A DNA stretch of 64,000 bases, from NCBI GenBank assembly GCA_947579665.1, contig OX388345.1, forward strand, positions 57,403,454 through 57,467,453. Reading direction: 5' to 3'. The position numbers and the translations under genes were made by a program. Numbering within the stretch: the first letter of the stretch is position 1; the number at the start of each line of letters is the position of its first letter. Under the pieces are notes generated by a model, which was not told the DNA's origin, ran no database searches, and worked only from the letters and a program-made list of their open reading frames with translations. Below, in pieces: positions 23,514 through 36,641 of the stretch. Origin of the DNA: Sympetrum striolatum. Lineage: Eukaryota; Arthropoda; Insecta; Odonata; Libellulidae.

Positions 23514-24109
23514 ATTTAGAAATTACGATGAGATTGAAATATTGGAGAAATAACGACTTGGGGACAGAAAAAAGTCACTCCAAGAATTATAAACCGTGAA
23601 TGATGAAATCTGAAGCTCAAAAGATGACTCTGTCCATTTCTAAAAATAAAATAAAACTTCGATAAGCATATGTGCCGTGATACTTATGCTTTTTCAACAA
23701 AATTTTCATTTTGCAGCACTTAAATATTATCAGCCATATGACACTGCAAATGAATAGAAGATGACGGTTTGCCATTGCGAAAACGAAGTTGAATTCTCTT
23801 CTTGTATAGATGCCGTAGCAAAGAAGAGACATGTTTTTCTCAAATCCTTTGTCACAAATATTTTTTAGAATACGTAATGTTTAAGAAAAATGCAGTTGTG
23901 TTAAATACATACCAACTTATTCATTTGCATACTTGTAGACAATTACACTCTTTTTAGAACCGTAAATCGCCGAAATAATTTCGATTTATTCAATCTATCT
24001 AGAAAAAACTTAGCCGCATGAACGATGATTCTAAAACGGTCTTGACAAATTCGTGCTCAGTTAACTCAAGAAATTTATTTCAATAGACAGAACTATATAT
24101 TCCTGTGCG

Positions 24110-24240
24110 TCAGGTTAATTTTACCAAGTAAAATAAAAATGTTACACTATAAAAATTCACCAAAAAATAACAAACACGACTGGTTTCATCTAACTTAGGC
24201 CATTATCAGGTGAAGTTCAGAAAGAAAGACAAGGCAGTAT
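24110..24240 (-). repeat. Degenerate hammerhead-like repeat copy
   Basis: The minus strand has CACCTGATAATGGCC, a weak stem, GATGAAACCAGTCGTG and then the TTTGTTATTTTTTGGTG tail characteristic of the 43.9-kb element. The G of CTGANGA is A, so ribozyme activity is unlikely. Confidence 0.5.
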
Positions 24241-27200
24241 CTAAGAAATGAATGGAGGGGAAAAGATGCGTTAGCAAGGGATGGAAGAGAGGCAGAGTAT
24301 TTTAGGTGAATAGAAGGAAAAGGGAGAAAGAGAGGTTGGTTTGAATTCAATAACGAATTTCTCGGAAGAGTGGAGTCAGAGGAGTATTGGTCAAGGAAAG
24401 AAAGTTCTGGGCCTTTACATTCGGTCTGAAGTTGATTGTATATATTTCTATGCAATGCACTTTACATATGAAATATCAACGGGGTACAAAAGCTTTTTTT
24501 CAATGATAGATAAATGACCAACCAAGTAATATCTTGAACAATTTTACCTGGAAACGCATTTAATATTTACAAAAATAATCATAATGTAGAACATTCCTAA
24601 ATTGCTATTAATTGGTGAGAAAATTAGATTTCTATCTAAAGACTTCATGATTAAAAGGGCGTGCGAAGGAGTGATAGTTTTTTCATTCGTATCAAGACCC
24701 CCTCAATTTTAATATGTCGTCTCAGTACGTTTAATAATTATTAATTATAATAAATTACTCTTCACCTGTGAAACTATAGGACTACATTAAAATTTCGGAT
24801 GGTGTTAAATTTAACTTTTACTATGTTTAATCTTTACAAATTGTTTATCGAATCCTCAGAACTGTTATTGCGAAAATATTTACAAAAAGAAAATAACAAA
24901 AAATCAGGTAATACCAATTCGTACGAATTTTCTTGATAGTTATTATTTTAAGTTCATACTTTCCAATTGGTTCGATTAGTTGATTGGATGGTTGATATTT
25001 TCCATTATTCGACAAAGCAGATGGAAACTAGAGATACTAAATATTTAAATGGAATGGATGATTAGATGTTTCCCTGACAGGAGGAGAAAACTTTCCTTTA
25101 TCCACTCTATCCTGTAAAAATGAGATATTCATCAATTGTTTACTCTTTGAAATGGCAAAAGTCGGATCACCTGGATATTCAGTATAAGCTAAACTAAATT
25201 TACAATTCTCATTCAAGTGCTACAGTCAAGAGTGAGCTTTGGAGAGGGGGCGAATAAAATTAATATGTTGTTGTTTTTACGTTTTTAAATGAGTCAACCG
25301 CGCCTCTGAAATCAATATCGGCAAACAAAAGGTCAGCATTTTTTTTCTCTTTCCGCAAGGTTCTGGAAACAAAACAAATCTGAATGGAGGCGGAAAAGCA
25401 GAATTTTATAGCAGTATTTACACGATCCCATCTATTGACGTCATCTTCCTATCGCATTCGTATTTCAAGCAACAATTTGAATTAAGAATAACTTTAAGAA
25501 AAAGTTGCCAAATTTCCTTTTGACGAGAATTAAGAAAATAATAAACTTTTATACTATGAGAGTAATACTATAGTAATACTTTTTCAATCGAGGATCGTAC
25601 TGGCAATTGGATTTTTAATAAATTCTTGATTCGTAAAGACGTATGTTATTGCATTATTCTCAGCTTACATTCATAAGCATTTTTCGTTCTTCTACTCATT
25701 TGTAGTTGATACATTTTGGTGATAGTCTAACCATGACCCAACTTGGACACTCTGCTTCTTTATATGTTGTTTATATTGTTTATCTTTCCATATGCTTAGC
25801 TAAGGCGAAATACCTCTTTCATAGTGGTCGTGCAGACTTTCTTTCTGTTCACAATATTTCTCTCCATTTCGTTGCTGATTCGTTGCGTCCTGCCTTTCAG
25901 CAAATGCTCCTCGTCTGATTCAATTCATCTGCAGTAAGTTTACCCAAATGCTTTTCTTGATTTGCCCATCTTTCGCTTTTTCCAAAAGCCCGAAGAGAAA
26001 ATGTATTTATGTTACCTATTCATCGTCATATTTTACTTATAAAGATTACGTAGAATTTGGGATTTCCAGTTCAGTAATTAACTCGCCCAACAAATATAAA
26101 TGTGTGCTTCGTTCTTAGAACTTGAAAGAACCTTTTAAAATTAATATCTACGTTAATTATGCAGAAAATAAAGCTTCTTAGTAGCAATAAAAGAATACTC
26201 TTAATTGTTTACTGTCTTGTGATATTTATACGCGGGTTGCATACAAATTACATCACAGAATATCAGAAGGATGAAATAAAAATTGAAGCATTGAAATTGT
26301 TAAAAGAAAAGCTTCGAGTGAATTATTAATATTTTACATCAATACAGATTAATCAATGAATTATATTCTATGTATGTATCGATACAGATTGAATCGGCCC
26401 TCATACTGAGGTATTTCAAAAATATTTCGAATGTTCAAAGAAGAGATTTTACAAATTATATGCTATTGATGGCGCTTTGAATTATCCTAGGAGTGGGGAA
26501 ATCATTGGCACGCTTGCCAAACGTGGCACGTCGATGAATTGTTGTTGTTTCTCGCGTGCGAAATACATTATTGTAATGTACATTAACCCACTAATTTAGG
26601 GGGGATTTTCCCCTATTGTATTATTTCGTAAACGTGTCATATTTTTTTCATACAGTAAGTTTCACATGACTTACAAAATTAACTACAAATATAACATCAA
26701 GACATCTAATAATAAGTTTTAATAAATTTGGTTGGTACATGGAAATATTTTGCACCGAAGATTGGACTGATTTTGGCACCTACTCCTAAAAGTATTGCTG
26801 AACCCTGTCCTGGACGGATACACGAGATATCGAAGTTCAATGAATGGAAGCGCAATTAATTTGCTTGTTATTGACTTCTGGCCCCTCCATTCGTACAATT
26901 GACCTTATCTACAACTCTCTTCACTAACCCAACTTCGTGGACTAACTTTATTGTCTCTTATGCGACACTTGAACATAAACAAAACTCTTTCGTAACACCA
27001 CTCGAGTCAGAGTCAACAAGACACTATTGGAACAACTGCATATTAATTTATTGTATACATACCGCCTGTCCCGGTGATGCATTTGTTCCGATGACGTGTT
27101 TTCCTCCTCGTTCTTTGAAACCACATGGCTTAAAAACATACGTGAAGTAAAGTCACTTTCACAGGATTTATTACTTCCATATACTTTATCTGTACCAATG

Positions 27201-27534
27201 GTGATTCCGAACGTGCTAAACAATTACGTGTTTAGCTGTAAAGACGGAAATCACTTCGACAAAAATAGCGCCACAAACAGAGGACGTAGCCGAGACAAAC
27301 TTAAAAACTCCTGGAAAATCGAATAGAATTTACCGGTAGAGTATGCCTCAGTCGTATATTGAAAGGATTGAAAATAAGATAACAACGGATATACTGGTTT
27401 GAGACTTATTTACTGCATTCGGCAAATACATAGGGATAGTGGGTGGGATAATGGGTATCTTGAAAGCCGAACAAACAGGAGCATTTTAACATGGAAACGT
27501 GAAAAGCGGTCAAGAGAGATTCATTTTAACGGAA

Positions 27535-27850
27535 ATTACTCTGGAAAGAATACCGTATGTACTCGAGTGTAAGCTGAGGCTCTTATCACAATAAACTGAG
27601 AAAACCAATTGAGTCGAGTATAAGCCTAGAGAGGGAAGTGCGGAACGTCCGATCAAATATGATAGTTCTCAATCCGACAACTCCCGACGGACGACAGGCT
27701 ATAGCGGAGAAAATTGACAAAGAATTGTTAATTGAGCAAGTGAGGAATTTAAAAGCCGATTTCCGGCTGCGGCAGACTTTTTACAACAGAGAATAGGTAA
27801 GTGTGACCCTCACTCGAGTATAAGCCGAGGGGACTTTTTCAGTATAACAA
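27535..27850 (+). repeat. Remnant with three CTCGAGTATAAGCC-type direct repeats
   Basis: ACTCGAGTGTAAGCTGAGG (27560), GTCGAGTATAAGCCTAG (about 27612) and CACTCGAGTATAAGCCGAGG (about 27812) recur in one 300-bp block. This looks like sub-terminal repeats of a decayed DNA transposon. No transposase frame is seen. Confidence 0.4.
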
Positions 27851-30819
27851 ATGTACTAAAATATCGGTTTACACACGGTTATGAACGATAATACGGCATT
27901 GAAAGCGTAACATTTATTTTCAATCCTATTATCACAAATATTAAACTAACCGAGATTGAAGTAAACATGTCTCAACGAATAAACTCTCAGAATATGGAAC
28001 TGAAGGCGACTGTAATTAGATTAATTGCCGCAACATCAGATATGGTCGTCAGTACACATTAATGCGAGGATATTTGTGTGCATAAATGGTTAGTATATTG
28101 AATTTGCGGTTATTATATAGCAATTTGGAAGAATTTTTGCAGCAATTACAGGAATGGATGGACTAATTGAAAGTAGCAAGTAGTTAGCATACTGTTTAGG
28201 TTACTCTTAAAAATATTTCCTATTTTAGCTTGGTCTAAGACAAGTTTTGGAAATTAGAGCACAGGTATTTGAAAAATTCCGCATCTTTAAATAAATATTT
28301 CACGTAATGCCTTATAAGACCCATTTTGATTCGTTGAGTTGGTGACTGGACTTTTTACGAGGAATTAAGCTATTGTAGAGGACTTTTTCCATCTGATCTG
28401 ATTTTGTCTATAATAACAGCCTAATATTTATCAGTTTCCTTCAGAAACAGTGTCAAACGAGAAGCGTTGAGAATTCATAGCCATCATTCAGAGATATTGC
28501 TTCTTTCATGAATTCGAAGATTCTACAAACATTTTTAATTGTGTCATAAACCCAGAGATATTAATTTAATTAAAAAAATAAAAAAAACTATGTGAATTCA
28601 CTCTCTCTACACTTGTGACACGAAAAATGACGTTATGGGTGAAGTTTTTCATTTATGAGTCTCGATCCTAACCACCCAGCAGCATCTTTTGACAGGCCCA
28701 ATTATCTAACAAGATCGTCCAACTTTCCTTAAGTAAACAGTTTAGGGCCCTCGTCATTTGCAAAATCAGAGTCAGAATCGTCCTTTGCTGGTAATGCATC
28801 TTCTTTATCCTCTTCCGAATCCATACTGATATAATACAAATTAGGGAGTAGTGAGATGGGGTAAGTAGTACTGGAGATTTGTCGCTGTGATAGACTGTAC
28901 GAACATCTGAATCTAGGTTTGAATAAGTTACCTACTTCTTTTTTGTAACTTCAGTGTAAAGGCCAAACAAATACCAAAGAAATGTAGCAGAATTATCTTA
29001 TGTTTAAGCCATATTAATGTGGTGGGAAAATAAAAATGTTTCTTTGTTAATCTTCAACCACAAGCGAATGTCTTCTTCGCATATATTGCTCATCTTTTAG
29101 GGAGACCTTGTCGAGATTTCAAAGTTTGAACAAAACTTTTTTGTTAAAAACACAAAAATACATTTTCTTCGTAAAATTACTGATGTTTCTTCATAAAATG
29201 TTTTAAAAGTTTACTCGCAACAAATACTACAAAAACTACGCAAAGATACACCACAGCCATTTGCAGATTTATTGCACCAGTGCTAAATTCCAAAAACTGA
29301 CAGACGTATGAGCTGACACCTTTAAATTTAGAACTAGCTTCGAAGAATGCAAGAAGGATGCTGAATATACAGTTAATGAACAGAACACATCAATGCCTAT
29401 TAAATCTTGTTTCCCGTACGCCCACAACAAATTATGCGAACGAATGAAACACGTCATGTCACAATTGACTTCTTCAGCAATCCCTTATTCCCCTCTGTAT
29501 CCATACCTCCTCATCCCATCCCATTGCCCTACTTTTTTTATTTGCACTGCTTATCAACATTGTATTTTATGTTGTTGATTAAATTAATTTGCAACCATTT
29601 ACTAATAGAGAATAGCTTACATATGATACTGTTCGTTCAATTGTGTACAATCATTGAATTGAATACAATCTGCACACCCTCGATTTGCAAGAAAACCTGA
29701 TTATGGCATTTTTGAGAATTGTACCCTTATTTATTTGTTTATTATTATGTACGCTGCAAGTAGAATTTCTTCTGGTGGCAGCCCCAACCATTGCCTATGA
29801 AAAAATTACATAAATATTCCAAAAATAACATATACCCCCAGACAGTATTCGACCACCGCAACAAGATCTAATTTAAAGACATCTCCCTGGTACCCTCACA
29901 AAAACATGTACTCCACATATATCCTATTATCACAAAAACTACATTTCACAGTTTACAAAGTTAAAATTTCAGGCAAAAACGTCACTTCATCGTTTTCACA
30001 TCGTCAAGTTTAATCATCCAAAGTCCATAGTTGTCAAGTAAACATCCAATTAATACAAAACATAACAATATTCAATACACTTAATTATATAAACTGAAGT
30101 ATCCACTTCTACTTTTCTGCTAAACTACTTTCTATTTTTCGGCAAGGGTTTGAAGACCTCTTCAGGCAACACTCCATTCTTTGACTTATTCGGTAAGTAA
30201 AAAATTATAGGATTCAGAATAAATATCCTACGCAGTTTTTTGGTCGCAAAAATGTTTTATTATGAGGATTATTAGTTATGAATAGGACTTTGACGTTCAG
30301 TTTTACGGCCAGACGCTCTTCCTTGCTACAAAAGTTATCGGGAAAATCGAGCTCTCCAATGGGCCGAAGACGACACCACTTCCTCCAAGGGCTACGCGCA
30401 ACCAATTACAAAGGGGGAGCCCCGGAAAACTGATTTAGGAGAATAGGTATGAGAGGAGGTGTTCAATTGGCTGAGGTGAAAGTAGCAATCAGGAAAGTAT
30501 GAGGAGGTCCATGAAAGACTCCCTGACTTTAAAATGGAAAAGATCGGAAACAGATATCGAAAGAAGAATTAAATAAATCTTAATTTTTTTGGAAAATCAG
30601 CTTTTGATGGCTTTCAAAATAAACATACATCTGTTTAATTATTCTATCGATTTAATTAACCGAATTATATTAATTTCAAAATCAGGCAATACTTTGTGGC
30701 CTTGAATGAATATTTCGACCATAAAAGAGTATCAGCTCATTTACCCTCAGAAGCTACGAGTATATGGTGAATGATACGTAGGTATTAATTGGTAAATTTT
30801 TCTGTAAACGCCAATGTAA

Positions 30820-30845
30820 TACAGTGAAATCTCGATAAAACGTTT
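30820..30845 (+). mobile_element. Possible pogo/Tigger-type terminal repeat
   Basis: CAGTGAAATCTCGATAAAAC resembles the CAGT-start terminal repeats of pogo-like elements. I did not find the opposite end or a transposase, so this is a weak similarity call. Confidence 0.25.
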
Positions 30846-33031
30846 TTTACCGAACCAAAATCGACTCTAGATGCGAAGAAGCGAAACGAAGATGCGAAAA
30901 ACAAAGGGTGTAGTTGTTGTAGTTGGGACCGCCAAATTTCAACCTAAGAACCGGTAAAACGTTAGTAACGGGAACGTCAGATCGGGAAAGCAGTGCAAAT
31001 TGTTTTTGAATTCTGTGAATGAGTCTCATCGGTAGCAATTCTATCGATAAGCAATACAAGTGAAAAATTACAAAGAAACAAACATGAATAACCCATGATG
31101 TTATTCATGAAAAAACAGAGACCTGATTTACTCCCCGGATGAAGGATTTGCATGGGCGAGTGGAGAAAGGTGGACTCGTCATTGCATGAAATGCAAACGA
31201 GAGCAGCCATGGGGTAATCCTATCGAATGATCACGAACGCAAATACCTGTTTTTACGGTCAATTTCGGAGCGGAAAGCTGCAAATCTGAAGGTCATCGCC
31301 GAACTCTCATTTGGATTTGCCTTCTCGATTCACTTCAGTGAAGTGCAGGACGATTACCCACGCCCAAAATTATTCCCGGAGGAATTCATTGCCAAGTTGG
31401 CGATCTTCTGCTGTAGTATACCATCATTTTCCCTAGAAAATATGCTTGAGAAAATCGTAAATGCGGCTTAAGACGCGAAAATGACGCATTGAATTGCTGG
31501 AAAATAATTTTCTAGGTGCATGCATTTACGTGCATTAGGATATTGGTATTTGTTGTATGTATTGATAGTTGGTATTTTAGGATCCCTGATGAGGAAGACA
31601 TCTCTTTTGAAAAGCGCTTTGGATATATTAAAGTGCTGCATTCCTTTCTCGTTTTCTCCAAGTACCGGGGAATAAGACGATGAACGCCGACAAAGACGGC
31701 TTTTGGAGATTTTAAACCTCTAATTCATTAACAGCCGTGTTCCAAATTGTCTTTCTGTACACTATGAACAAGTATTATTCGAAGGGGAGATATTCCATTA
31801 AGATAAAGACATCCAACGGAATAATTAGAAATCAGCTAATCGAATATCCTTCAATCGACTCGGATAAAAATTTTGTGAGTGGAAGTACAAACACCTTTGA
31901 ATTTTCCTACAAATGTGTTTTTTGAAAAGTCATAAAGATGCATTGGAAGGGAACGTTCTTTCTATGTATGTTGGCGATTCCCTAAGAGAGGTGAGTTTCA
32001 CTGATTCCAGATTGCGTGAGAATTACGAATACGTAATTAGACTTTCTTGCGTATCCATCATCAATTCGTGAGCTATCTGCTGGCCTTTGAATCCAAAGTA
32101 AATTGGGTTGACAATGAACGGAATCGCTTTACAAGTACTTCTAGAATATGGATCATCGAAATAAGCCAATATGTACCTAAAATAAATGATGAAGCTTTTA
32201 AAACCTCATAACTTGAAGTAGAATGTACGCGAGAAGAAATATCATAAAATTATGAAATGTAACATAAACAAATCGTGAGGTAAACTTAGTGCCTACTACT
32301 TAGTTTCATAAATTTTATGAAACTTCGTTGAAAATTTTTGAAGATAGTAAAGATAAACACTTCTTCGTCAACGTGCATGTCATGTGTGAGCAGAAACTTG
32401 TGAAAAGATTCCGGAACTAACGACCTGAATGGTTGACTTCCCAGATTATCCTAAATTATGTATTTATCTAAGGTTCCAATCTATCCTTAAATATAATTTT
32501 ATATATCTAAGCCTATAAAGCATTATTAAAATTTTAGAATATTTCCATTTTTAATGTTTAAATATATTTAAGAAAGCTTTTGGTTTCCTAAATGAACGGA
32601 GGAGGATCCAAATTTTCTTTCAAGAGTGATGTATTCTTCGTTCAACTCTTCTGGAAGAAACTGATCCTCACTTAAGCTCGATCCTGACTTAATGAAAATT
32701 ACGCTAATTTATTGAATAGACTCTTCCTTAGGGTGGTTTTCATATAAACGAAGATTTTACTTTTTAGGTAATAAATTCCTTTAATGTAACGCATGTTTAT
32801 GATTCCTCATTTCAGCATTTTCGATTATTATTCATATAGAAAGGGTCTTGAGGTTCATTCCTTACCGGAAACTTCACAGAGCATTAAATTTGATTGCCAA
32901 TCAGTCAGCAATATTGATGCTACAATATCAAACAGATTGTGAAAGTAGGAATATTATTGCATATCAAGATCCCTTTAAACAGTTAGAAATAAAAGATAGA
33001 TGATAATGAAATCATCATTCCAAAATATATA

Positions 33032-33638
33032 TGGGTCATTCCATGCCAATTCGACAAGGAAATCGGCAAAATTGACCCTTAAGGTAACCGATTTTATTCA
33101 AATTTGGCAGATCGCTTTGATTTGATAACAAAATGAAAATCCTTAAGCCGTTTTGTAATTAACGCTATTGTTTACGAAATATTGCAATGTTTAAAAATTG
33201 AAATTTTACAAAAGTGCCTTCGCATTCGAAGCCATATCTCCGGTAATATAGAAGTTAAAAATACACAACATAGCTTAATTTAAAGGTCTTGTATTATAAA
33301 AGATAATGATAGGAAGTTTTTATAAAATTTAAACAATTTAATAATGTTTATAACAATTTAAAATTTTCAAATCGATCTTTGACGATGTAACCACCCCTTC
33401 GATTTTTCTCATTTTTTAATATGATGTTCATACAACCCTCCTCTACAATTTAAAAAAATTTGGCGAGGGTAATATTTCATTTAAGAAAGAAAAAAATTTT
33501 TTAGTATAGGCGTGACGCTCGCCGCGGCTCCGCGCCGTCCGGCTCGCGCGCTGAACGTTCGGAAGTGTGGCGTCTCATATCTCAGCACGCTTATTCTTCC
33601 ATCTGCTTTTCACCAATTTCAACTGTTCTACCAATATT
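33032..33638 (+). repeat. Left terminal inverted repeat
   Basis: Begins TGGGTCATTCCATGCC and ends GTTCTACCAATATT. It is AT-rich outside, with a very GC-rich CpG segment (about 33510-33590) near the inner end that contrasts with the surroundings. It matches the right arm in inverted orientation. The outermost ~90 bp differ most between the arms. Confidence 0.9.
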
Positions 33639-33839
33639 AACCGACCCTTTAATTCCCTTCACCCTTCCCGACTGATTTAACCAATGGGAGTCATTACACT
33701 CCGGGAAAAGAAAGTCGCTTAGGCAGACTGAACGAGACGTTACAATCCCTCGATCAAACACCTATTTCAAGCAAAAAATGCATAAACCAAGGAAATATCA
33801 AGCGAGGTAATTGAAAAACACTCTCAAAGGGATGGTTCA

Positions 33840-35760
33840 CCTCAAAGTTCCAACATTGCTCCCTCTGATTTGACTACTGTTACTTCTAATTCTCATAGCT
33901 TTGTTAGTAATCTTTCATCTACTTCTTTTGCTGCTGAAGAACTTGACATATTAAACCTGGGTCTGAAATTCGCCTTTCCACCAAAAGTTTCACTGTTAGA
34001 TAAATTAGTGGCCAGCATAGAAAGTGGTATTCAATATTTGGATAACAAAACCAAAACTTCAATCAGGCTATCTTGTAGGAGAACTTTATCCAAGAATCTT
34101 AATTCATTACACTTACCTAACTCATCCAATTACTATAGTATTATAAAAGAACTAAGATCTAAAGATTGCTTTTATTTAAAAGCAGATAAAGGCAATTTAG
34201 TAGTGATTTTAGATAAAAAACAGTATTTTCAGAATTCTCAGTCTTCATTAGATGGTGGCCAATACACAACCTTGACAAAATCTCCTCTAAATAGTTATGT
34301 TTTACAAATTAAAAATACTTTAAACAGGTGCCCTAATTTAATATCATCCTCTTTGAAATATAAATTATCTGTGTCTAACCCTGTAATTCCTAAATTATAC
34401 TGTTTACCAAAAATTCACAAGAATAATGAAGCTATGAGACCTATAGCTTCTGCCATTAATTCTCCTGCTTACTATATTGCAAAATGGCTCAATTCACAAT
34501 TCAATAACCTACCTTTTTCGTTCAATCATTCAATAGTGAATTGTTTGATTTTATCAACAAGATTTCCAAAATTGAATTAAAAGACTCTGATCTGAAAGAG
34601 TTTCTTTTGATGTTTGCAGTTTATTTCCCAGTGTTCCCGTTGATGAAACTCTAAATATTTTACATACTTGTCTTACTGATTTTGGTTTTTCTGATGTGAT
34701 TATTGCTGAGTATCTTTCACTTACTAGAATTTGTATGTACCAGAATTGCTTTCAGTTTAATAACAAATATTATACACAAACTTTTGGTACAGCCATGGGA
34801 AATCCTCTTTCTCCTTTCTTTGCTAATATTTTTATGAATCATTTTGAAAATTTATGTAAACAAACCTTTGACTACTTCCCTAATGTTTGGTTAAGATACG
34901 TGGATGATGTTTTTGCTGTTTTTGACACCTCTATTATGCGCATAGATTCCTTCTTATCAAAACTGAATAGCTTGTTCCCTTCAATTAAATTTACATTTGA
35001 AGTTGAACAGAACAATTGTTTACCCTTCCTTGATGTAATGGTCTCTAGAGTCTCTAACCACCTACATTTCGATGTTTATCGAAAGCCTACTTCGTCAAAT
35101 AATTTTATTCCTAATTCCTCGTTCCATCCTTTAGCTCACAGACACGCAGCTTTTCATCATCTTGTTCATAGACTTGTAAACCTACCTCTAGATATTACTA
35201 GTTATAATAAAGAATTAAGTTTCATTAAAAATACTGCTGAAATGCTAGGTTACGATTCTTCATTAATTAATACTTTAGTTAAGAGACATAAATTTAAAAA
35301 ATTGATTGGTTAACGCTCTACTCTTTCTCAAACTCCTGATACTTTACGTTCAAAATTTATTAAAATACCGTATTTTCCATCATTAACTAAAGGTCTCTCC
35401 ACACTTTTTAAACACAACAATCTTAAAGTATGTTATTACAACGATATTAATTTAAAGAATTTGCTAGGTTCAACTAAGGACAAGACTGAACTGCTTCATA
35501 ATTTTGGCATTTACTGTATATCCTGCCCAGATTGCGAACTAAAATATATCGGCCAAACAAAAAGGAGAACTATCATCAGGTTTAAAGAACATCTAGCCCA
35601 CTTCAGATCTGGGAGATTTTCTAATTCGGCTGTTGCAAAACATATGTTTGACTTTGCACACAACATTAACGTAGATAATCTAAGCCTTGTTCACATTGCT
35701 AATTCAGGTTTAGACGCTTGGGAGAATTTATTTATTTACAAAATCGGGAACACCTCATGA
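33840..35760 (+). pseudogene. Penelope-like element ORF: reverse transcriptase plus GIY-YIG endonuclease, broken
   Basis: Three frames continue one protein: 33870 to about 34540, about 34538-34605, and 34606-35760, with a stop at 35311-35313 inside the last. So there are at least two frameshifts and one nonsense change. Seen: LNLGLKFAFPPK, ADKGNLVVILDK and LPKIHKNNEAMRPI (Penelope N-terminal and RT motifs), GTAMGNPLSPFFANIFM, the catalytic YVDD at 34897-34908, then a C-terminal endonuclease with GIY (35506), YIG (35545), a CxxCxxC cluster, two His in VAKHMFDFAH and a catalytic-type Glu near 35722. RT plus GIY-YIG in this order is diagnostic of endonuclease-bearing Penelope-like elements. The 33870 frame starts at TTG, so the true start is upstream or lost. 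Confidence 0.9.
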
Positions 35761-35876
35761 ATTTTGACACTGATTTCGACAGATCCTTGTTCAGCCTCAT
35801 TGATCTCGCTTAGCGACCTTCTTTTGTTTTTTACTCCTTCTGCTCGCTGTTTTCAGGTTAATTTCAGTCTCGAGGT

Positions 35877-35921
35877 TTCTTCTGAAGATGCTACACGTAG
35901 TAGCGAAACGTTCGTCAAGAC
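35877..35921 (+). ncRNA. Hammerhead ribozyme motif of the Penelope-like element
   Basis: CTGAAGA (35882-35888) matches CUGANGA. Stem II is GCTAC/GTAGC with loop ACGTA, then GAA. A tiny stem III, ACG-TT-CGT, follows, then the cleavage-site C (GTC, 35916). TCTT before and AAGA after pair as stem I. All core bases of a minimal hammerhead are present. Penelope-like elements are known to carry such ribozymes in their terminal regions. It lies ~115 bp after the endonuclease frame and inside, not within, the right inverted repeat. Confidence 0.8.
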
Positions 35922-35997
35922 CTTCTGTGTTTTTCTTTGACAGCATAAGGTATATCGTGACTCCCTTTATTAACATTGCTGTCAGTGGTATTTTAAT

Positions 35998-36641
35998 ATT
36001 ATTGGTAGAACAGTTGAAATTGGTGAAAAGCAGATGGAAGAATAAGCGTGCTGAGATATGAGACGCCACACTTCCGAACGTTCAGCGCGCGAGCCGGACG
36101 GCGCGGAGCCGCGGCGAGCGTGACGCCTATGCTTTTGAGCATAGGCCTATGCTTTTGAGCATAGGCGTGACGCCTATGCTCAAAAATTTTTTTCTTTCTT
36201 AAATGAAATATTACCCTCGCCAAATTTTTTTAAATTGTAGAGGAGGGTTGTATGAACAACATATTAAAAAATGAGAAAAATCGAAGGGGTGGTTACATCG
36301 TCAAAGATCGATTTGAAAATTTTAAATTGTTATAAACATTATTAAATTGTTTAAATTTTATAAAAACTTCCTATCATTATCTTTTATAATACAAGACCTT
36401 TAAATTAAGCTATGTTGTGTATTTTTAACTTCTATATTACCGGAGATATGGCTTCGAATGCGAAGGCACTTTTGTAAAATTTCAATTTTTAAACATTGCA
36501 ATATTTCGTAAACAATAGCGTTAATTACAAAACGGCTTAAGGGTTTTCATTTTGTTATCAAATTAAAGCGATCTGCCAAATTTGGTCAAAATCGGTCACC
36601 TCAAGGGACATCACCTTGTCGAATTGGCGTGGAATGACCCA
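35998..36641 (-). repeat. Right terminal inverted repeat
   Basis: Reverse complement of the left arm, ending TGGAATGACCCA before TATA. It is longer than the left arm by about 45 bases because the segment with GCATAGGCGTGACGCC is repeated (36121-36183), with alternating inverted copies of CTATGCTTTTGAGCATAGG. Confidence 0.9.

Larger units (their letters stand above)
23514..33027. other. Long gene-poor stretch
   Basis: No coding region or canonical RNA gene is supported. Repeat remnants inside it are listed separately (24.2, 27.6 and 30.8 kb). One frame without a start codon (about 31183-31470) is locally GC-richer and open for about 94 codons, but it resembles no family I know. Confidence 0.5.

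Noticed and set aside
31183..31470. Locally GC-richer frame open for about 94 codons
   Set aside because: It has no start codon, no convincing splice sites and no similarity to a known family, so it was not called as a gene.
35797..36223. Minus-strand open frames at the right edge of the Penelope composite
   Set aside because: They lie across the ribozyme and the GC-rich part of the inverted repeat; composition explains their openness and no motif is present.
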